Source: Candolleomyces eurysporus (taxonomy: Eukaryota > Basidiomycota > Agaricomycetes > Agaricales > Psathyrellaceae). Taken from it: a stretch of DNA of 25,492 bases. The first letter of the stretch is position 1. Each line of letters starts with the position of its first letter. A model generated the notes under the pieces. That model saw nothing but the letters and a program-made list of their open reading frames with translations, searched no databases and was not told the DNA's origin. Shown piece by piece: positions 20,489 through 25,492 of this stretch. A program made the translations under genes and the position numbers. The stretch spans positions 1-25,492 of the forward strand of contig JANBPK010001010.1 in the NCBI GenBank assembly GCA_027579435.1, written 5' to 3'.

Positions 20489-20572
20489 CTAGATTTATAT
20501 ATAAGTTTTGGCAGGGGATAAGTTAGATAAGTTACGGATATCCGTAACTTATCGGCCACTCTAGATTTATAT
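20489..20572. repeat. 12-base direct repeat flanking a palindrome
   Basis: CTAGATTTATAT occurs at 20489-20500 and again at 20561-20572, 72 bases apart, on either side of the 28-base palindrome at 20526-20553. The second copy overlaps the stop codon of the secreted-protein gene (minus strand, 20567-20569). The layout could be a small insertion with a target-like duplication. Confidence 0.55.
20526..20553. repeat. Perfect 28-base palindrome
   Basis: Bases 20526-20539 (GATAAGTTACGGAT) are the exact reverse complement of 20540-20553, with no spacer. It lies 14 bases past the stop codon of the minus-strand secreted-protein gene, so it may affect its 3' end or mark an inserted element. Confidence 0.75.
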
Positions 20573-21153
20573 GTACTTCGCGAGCTCAGAGAGCAATTTA
20601 TCCTTGTCCGGCTGGGCCAAATGACGAGCAAAGGTCTTCAAATCTCCGTAGTTAAGGTCCTTGACCGGGATCCTCTTGCTAGCACCCAAATCCTTATCGA
20701 AGTATTCAAGGAAGTCCGGTCCAAGGCACTTCTTGTCTGTCTTCTTGGAGTCATTTGAAGCCCCAGTGGAGGTCCAGCTATACGACACTGCCCTTTTCTC
20801 CTCTTGTATATCCACCAAACAAGCTCCGGAATTTGCGATAGGCCGATGTTGATACTGCTCTACCGTGCAGTTCTCGTTCTTCCATCCGGTAACGTATCCC
20901 CATTCCCCTCCATCGTCTATCAGCGTTTCCCAGACATTGATAGACCGACCCAGAAAGGATCGTCGAAGCTGGCGAGACACTCGCCGGGTGGAATGTCTAA
21001 GTACACCAATTGGACACCGCGACAGGGAGGGGTCGAGAAGACGGAGAGGTTGATCAGCTGTGACGGTTCTGCTTGAGCAGATGTGAGGATGGATGAGGGA
21101 TGAGTGAAAATCGACGCCAGGGCAAGGAACAGGAAGGGAGATAAGAGCTTCAT
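20567..21153 (-). pseudogene. Secreted cysteine-containing protein, one frame break
   Basis: ATG 21153 starts a typical signal peptide (MKLLSPFLFLALASIF, then a small-residue AQA-type cleavage site near residue 28). The mature part continues with INLSVFSTPPCRGVQLVYLD and IPPGECLASFDDPFW. Near 20935-20975 the coding sense moves to the next frame, which continues INVWETLIDDGGEWGYVTGW, NENC, NSGACL and SYSWTSTG and ends in a lysine-rich tail at 20567. No GT-AG pair of plausible length explains the shift, so this is a frameshift mutation or an assembly error. The four cysteines and export signal suggest a small secreted fungal protein; I do not recognise the family. If the shift is an error the product would be about 195 residues. 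Confidence 0.55.
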
Positions 21154-22422
21154 GGCTCGCTTTTTGACTGCGAGAGAAATGACGAATGGTGGTTATTCCG
21201 CCCTCTGAGTACAGATCCACCTCAATATAAGTACCAGTCACATTCGGAGGATGTGTCATATGAATGGTGGGCAAGTATAAATGGCCATCGGGAAGAGGTC
21301 ATAACACGCAGTTAGAAGCACCCCTCGTCCCACATTCTCATGAATACGCACGGTTCAGAACACGAGAAGCGGCCTGTATTCCCAATTGTACAATCGTCGA
21401 AGTTCCACTCCGAAAGCCGTCGAGCCCGCTGCCGACTGCTGTCTCCGAGGAAAATCGAGCCACAGATGAATAACGTTGACCCATACGATCTAATAGGNAA
21501 AAAAATACCCAACTGCAGATATGGTTAGGTTCCGTACCCAGTTGAAGTTGTAGGCCAACTGCCCGCTGTTGGATGTAAATTGTTCCAGCCTCCAGGAGCT
21601 GCCATCGGGTGTCACGGTCATACTACATCAAAAATCCCAAGATTTTCCGCGAACGCCAGAGTGTTATTCAAACCTGTGAGTGTATAGCTACCCAGACCGG
21701 ATGACCAGTTTGACCCGTGTCAGCGGAAAAGGTGCCTCCGATTTATACTTGCTGGGCGGTGAACAGATTGGGCGATGAATGAAGGCGGGCGTCCTTTTGA
21801 GTAGCATTCGTTCGGGTAGAGTATTACCAGAGACCTCTCGTGACAGCGACCACAGAGTTCGGAAGTGTCGCAACTAATGAAGTCATGAACCCGACGGTCA
21901 ATGCGTATGGGGCAAGAATTTCTCTGACTTCGTCCTCTTCCGCTGTTCGACTTCATTAGAGTGAAGCTCTCTGTTTGAGGTGAGAAAGGGTCTTAGGTGA
22001 GAGCTGTTTCGGCCGACAGTCTGCGCCCGATGATGATTGCTTGAGTTTGCACATGTTGTGCAACGCCGTTGGCGGGGAAAAGGTGCGTTCGATTGGTATC
22101 TTTGCTGGAAGGAAAGCTGAGCCTCGCTAGGTTTATACTCAAGTAGTTACCACTTGTTTGTATAAAGTTGGATTTCAAGATGTTCTCCCGTCAGCTTGTA
22201 ATGCCCATTTTCCCTCCAACTCCCAACAAGAAAGAAGCTATAAATGGACGTGGTCATCTTTCCCCAACGCTACGCCAAAAGGATGGAATTGGACCGGAAA
22301 GAGGCATTGTTCAACGACATCCGTTCTGTTCTCGCGTTCTGGTTCTGAGTTGATCTGCTGACTCTTCGGAGAAATGGGGCTCTTCTGTGGGTGGTTTTGC
22401 GCCGGAAGTTTCTTGTGCAGAA
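21154..22422. other. Intergenic, possible gene remnant on the minus strand
   Basis: No gene model holds. On the minus strand, 21500-21621 reads GSSWRLEQFTSNSGQLAYNF and then NWVRNLTISAVG. 21340-21475 and 21671-21740 also have protein-like frames, but stops and failed splice phases prevent joining. A single N is at 21498 next to an A-run. The remnant, if real, is of unknown type. Confidence 0.3.
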
Positions 22423-22428
22423 TATAAA
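22423..22428 (+). promoter_or_regulatory. TATA-like box before the GMC gene
   Basis: TATAAA lies 54 bases before the ATG at 22477, a plausible core-promoter distance with a short leader. Called on sequence and position alone. Confidence 0.4.
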
Positions 22429-22476
22429 CGACCACCTTTCACGAAGGCTCTCACCGTCTCCCACCATTACTCTCAA

Positions 22477-24780
22477 ATGGGTAAATTCAACTCCACCGTG
22501 GCGCTTTGCGCCCTTCTTGCACTCCCTCTCCCCTCGATCGCGGTAATTTCAGATTCTTTCACGGCATTTGCAAACACAACATACGATTTCGTGATTGTGG
22601 GAGGTGAGTCGCCTCCCGTGCCTCATTTTATTGAGCTCACCTATTTGTATCCAGCCAACGCAGGTGCCGTCCTTGCGAATCGTTTGACGGAAAATCCTCG
22701 TTGGAAAGTGCTGCTGATTGAAGCGGGCCCATCGTAAGCTCATTCTTCTTTCCTTCTCGCCTCCTGAATCACCTGACAGTTGCCATTATCTAAGTCACGA
22801 AGACGTCTTCGACACCAAGGTTCCTGCGTTCGTCGGAAGACTGCAAGGGACCCCGTACGATTGGAATTACACTACTGTTCCCCAAACCGGCTTGAATGAT
22901 CGTGTCATCAAGTTCCCTCGAGGCCATATTCTTGGTGGATGTAGCTCAATTGGTAAGTCCCGATCTAGAGGCCCTTCTCTAGATTCCGTCTCACCGCATA
23001 TCTGCAGATGGGGTATTCTACACTCGCGGGTCATCGTCTGATTACGACCGATGGGCAAAGGTCACTGGCGATTCAGGCTGGTCCTGGAAACGCCTCCTTC
23101 CATATTTCCTGAAGGTGATACTTGCGCTCAACATAACAGGCCAAGTAGCTGACCCTAGACGCAGCATGAAAGATGGATCAATCCTGCCAATAATCACGAT
23201 ACCACTGGGGAATACGATCCTCGCTTCCATTCAACGCGAGGATTGACCTACGTCACTGCACCGAACTCGCCTCAAGCCATCGATCCAAAGGTTATTCAGG
23301 CCAGCCGAGAGCTCGGTGGAGAGTTCAAGTACAACATCGACATCAACTCGGGGGATGAACTGGGAATCGGTGCGTTTTTAGCCTGTGCAGCTGCAGAGAT
23401 GCGACTTAACCATTCTTCGACGTCTCTCAGGCTGGAATCACGCCACCGTTGGCCATGGAGAACGAAGTAGCGCAGCCACATCATATCTAGCTCCGAAGTA
23501 TGTCGCAAGGGAAAACCTCCACATTCTTGTCGGCCATCGTGTCACCCGTGTTCTCAAGACTTCCTCTCAGGGAGGCCTTCCGTCCCTTCGCACTGTTCAG
23601 TTTACTCCCCAGCGCACATCCACCGGTAGCCTTGCCAATCCCTTGTATGAAGTTACTGCGAGGAAAGAGGTACTTCTCTCCGCGGGAGTCGTTGGAACGA
23701 CGCAGATACTTCTACTCTCGGGTGTCGGAAACGCCACAGAGCTGAAGCAGCTTGAGATTCAACAGACAGTTGACCTCCCCGATGTTGGGAAGAACATGTC
23801 GGAACAACCTATATTCTTCCTGACCTGGACACTTGGTATCAACGATACCGTGGTTCCGTGAGTACACCGATCCATGTTGTTCAACTCTCCACGTTGTCTT
23901 AACACGATGTCTGCCATTTAGGACGGAGGAAATGCAAACCCAGTGGCTCGCAGAGTGGAAGGCAAATCGAACAGGACCTTTGACGGGGATTGGAGTCAAC
24001 ACCCTTGGATGGCTTCGAATTCCTGACAACTCGTCCGTTTGGGAGAACCACAAGGACCCTTCGTCAGGAAAAAACACACCTCATATTGAGCTCGGTTGGG
24101 AAGTAAGTCAGCATCGATGTCGAAAAAGACAAATAGCTTATTCAGTATTTTCAGGGAGGTGGATTGTACCCCCTACCTGGCTCGGCAATTAGAGGGGTGA
24201 TTATCCCACTTCAACCAGAATCTCGTGAGTCCAATTTGTTCCTCTGCGAACATCTCACTGTCGCTCACGGCTATTTGCGCTGTAGTTGGTACCATCTGGC
24301 TCAGATCCTCAGACCCATTCGACGACCCGTTCATCGACTTCGGGTTCCTCAACTCTGAACTAGACTTGCTCACGATCAAGGAAGGTGTCAACGCTTTGAA
24401 ACGGTTCTTCGCTGCACCTGCATGGGAAGACTACCGACTCAGCATCCAATCCGACTTTCCCGAGAACGACGAAGCTGCGTTGGACGAGTACATCAGAAAC
24501 GCAACTGACCACGCCGCGCATCCGGTCGGAACTGCTTCAATGTCGGCGAAGGGAGCAAAGAACGGGGTTGTTGACCCTGACCTCAAGCTGAAGAAAGCGG
24601 CGGGATTGAGGGTGGTTGATGCCTCTGTGATGGTGAGTTCGTAATTGAAACAATTTGTTTTGTTGCTAACGAGTTTCGTTGTGGCAGCCGTATATTCCTG
24701 CTGGTCATACTCAAGCGGCAGTGTATGCCATCGCGGAAAGAGCTGCGGACCTTATCAAGGCGAGTTGGGAGCGTCTGTGA
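22477..24780 (+). CDS. GMC oxidoreductase, aryl-alcohol-oxidase-like, secreted
   Basis: FAD enzyme of the glucose-methanol-choline family; relatives oxidise alcohols with O2 and release H2O2 in wood decay. Ten exons (22477-22603, 22655-22733, 22795-22952, 23008-23114, 23165-23369, 23431-23857, 23922-24102, 24155-24224, 24286-24632, 24688-24780) join in phase to 597 residues, the usual length. It shows a signal peptide, the N-terminal FAD strand (DFVIVG), LLIEAG, the signature GGCSSIDGVFYTRGSS, LSAGVVGTTQILLLSGVG, HPVGT with His 530, and PAGHTQ with His 574. The 44-residue spacing equals that of the catalytic His pair of Pleurotus aryl-alcohol oxidase. Odd: the dinucleotide-binding loop is VGANAG, one residue short of G-x-G-x-x-G. 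The substrate cannot be told from sequence. It appears otherwise intact. Confidence 0.88.
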
Positions 24781-25143
24781 ATCGGGGTAACACCAGATAC
24801 TGTCAGATTTTTTGCATCAAATAAACCATTCTACAAAACCGTTGCTTTATTCGATAGTTGAGGGATCGCGAGGTTTGATGGAGCTCGCTATTGGCTCGTT
24901 GCTTCCTGTCGAACTCTACGCTCATCATTCTGCCGGGAATGGGCGAATGCCTCAAGCCCCGCGGCGTGGTCTCCGTCCGGGCTGGCTGTCGTGAATAGGC
25001 CCCGACGCGGTGCTGCCGTAAACGCACTCTCGGCTATAAATACCCGCCACAATCACTCCGCAATCGACAACCCGCTGCTGTGGAGTCATGATAAATACAA
25101 CATTGGTGATACGGTCATTTCATTTCCCTCTCCCGTTCCAATA
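24781..25143. other. Intergenic spacer and promoter of the next gene
   Basis: About 360 bases between the GMC stop and the next start. It holds a TATAAA at 25035-25040; nothing else was recognised. Confidence 0.45.
25035..25040 (+). promoter_or_regulatory. TATA-like box before the edge gene
   Basis: TATAAA followed by TACCC, 104 bases upstream of the ATG at 25144. Plausible core promoter; position only. Confidence 0.35.
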
Positions 25144-25492
25144 ATGGCTACGAATCATATCCATGGGCCTTCAGAAGAAGGAAAATGGACTGGTGAGCCT
25201 TCCCCTCTAGTCCTACATTGGCTTTTTGTATACCTGTTGACTTATTTACATAGCAGCCCTCTTTTACGGACTATCTGCTTCTTTAGTTGCGGTAAGTAAA
25301 CAGAACACCTGAATCAGACGACTGCCGCAAGGTGAATCCGAGTTGCTAGATGAGCATTGTTGCCTTTCTGACGGCAAGGTATAACGAAGACTCAAGCCAC
25401 ATACCACAAGACCACCCCTTGATTCCAATATTCCTCGTGCTAATCCTCGCTTCGGGAGCATGGACTTTCGTATCTTTCTATGTTATCGTTGC
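25144..25492 (+). CDS. Membrane protein, 5' end, runs off the window
   Basis: Three short exons join in phase: 25144-25192, 25254-25291 and 25350 to the window edge. The introns are 61 and 58 bases (GTGAGC...TAG and GTAAGT...CTAG). The product begins MATNHIHGPSEEGKWT, then a hydrophobic segment from two exons (AALFYGLSASLVAM with SIVAFLTARY), a short polar loop (NEDSSHIPQDHP), and a second hydrophobic helix (IPIFLVLILASGAW, FVSFYVIV). That makes at least two membrane spans near the N-terminus and no cleavable signal. The family is not recognised, since most of the gene lies outside. Longer unspliced frames here have no such coherence. Confidence 0.6.

Noticed and set aside
1..25492. CRISPR arrays, rRNA, prokaryotic operons
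   Set aside because: No regularly spaced direct repeats and no conserved rRNA stretches are seen, and the gene structure is plainly eukaryotic with introns throughout.

Overview
The window looks like a gene-sparse, repeat-rich accessory region of a filamentous basidiomycete (Agaricomycetes). The evidence is genes split by many short GT-AG introns (about 48-110 bases), a KDZ-type DNA transposon with CxC5/CxC6 cysteine clusters, BTB proteins of the expanded mushroom type, a NACHT NTPase with the Agaricomycete N-terminal layout, and an aryl-alcohol-oxidase-like GMC flavoenzyme. All identifications are by eye, from motifs and remembered family patterns; no search was run.

Layout. 1-1725: mostly non-coding, with a weak retroelement gag-like remnant on the minus strand. 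1726-2543 (-): a small multi-exon gene of unknown function. 2991-8706: a candidate 5.7 kb DNA transposon with imperfect terminal inverted repeats and GC-rich subterminal motifs. It carries a SAP-like gene (3531-5505) and a CxC5/CxC6 KDZ-like transposase gene (5668-7894), both broken by in-frame stops. 9110-13976 (+): three related BTB genes, namely a full one with C-terminal zinc-ribbon-like pairs, a wrecked copy, and a short intact copy. 14284-15183 (+): an orphan gene. 16397-18613 (-): a NACHT NTPase with two frame changes and a late stop. 19252-19733: a MITE-like element with perfect 19-base inverted ends. 19950-21153 (-): an unidentified ORF and a secreted protein with one frame break, separated by a perfect 28-base palindrome. 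22477-24780 (+): a 10-exon GMC oxidoreductase with its histidine pair in place. 25144-25492 (+): the 5' end of a membrane-protein gene that leaves the window.

The genes do not form a pathway. The region reads as a mosaic of transposon debris and lineage-expanded families (BTB, NACHT, secreted proteins), with the secreted oxidase as the main intact metabolic gene. The least ordinary item is the two-gene KDZ element: at least three of its five in-frame stops are TGA where an arginine is expected, which fits C-to-T decay of CGA codons, and its SAP-like companion is a protein I cannot name.
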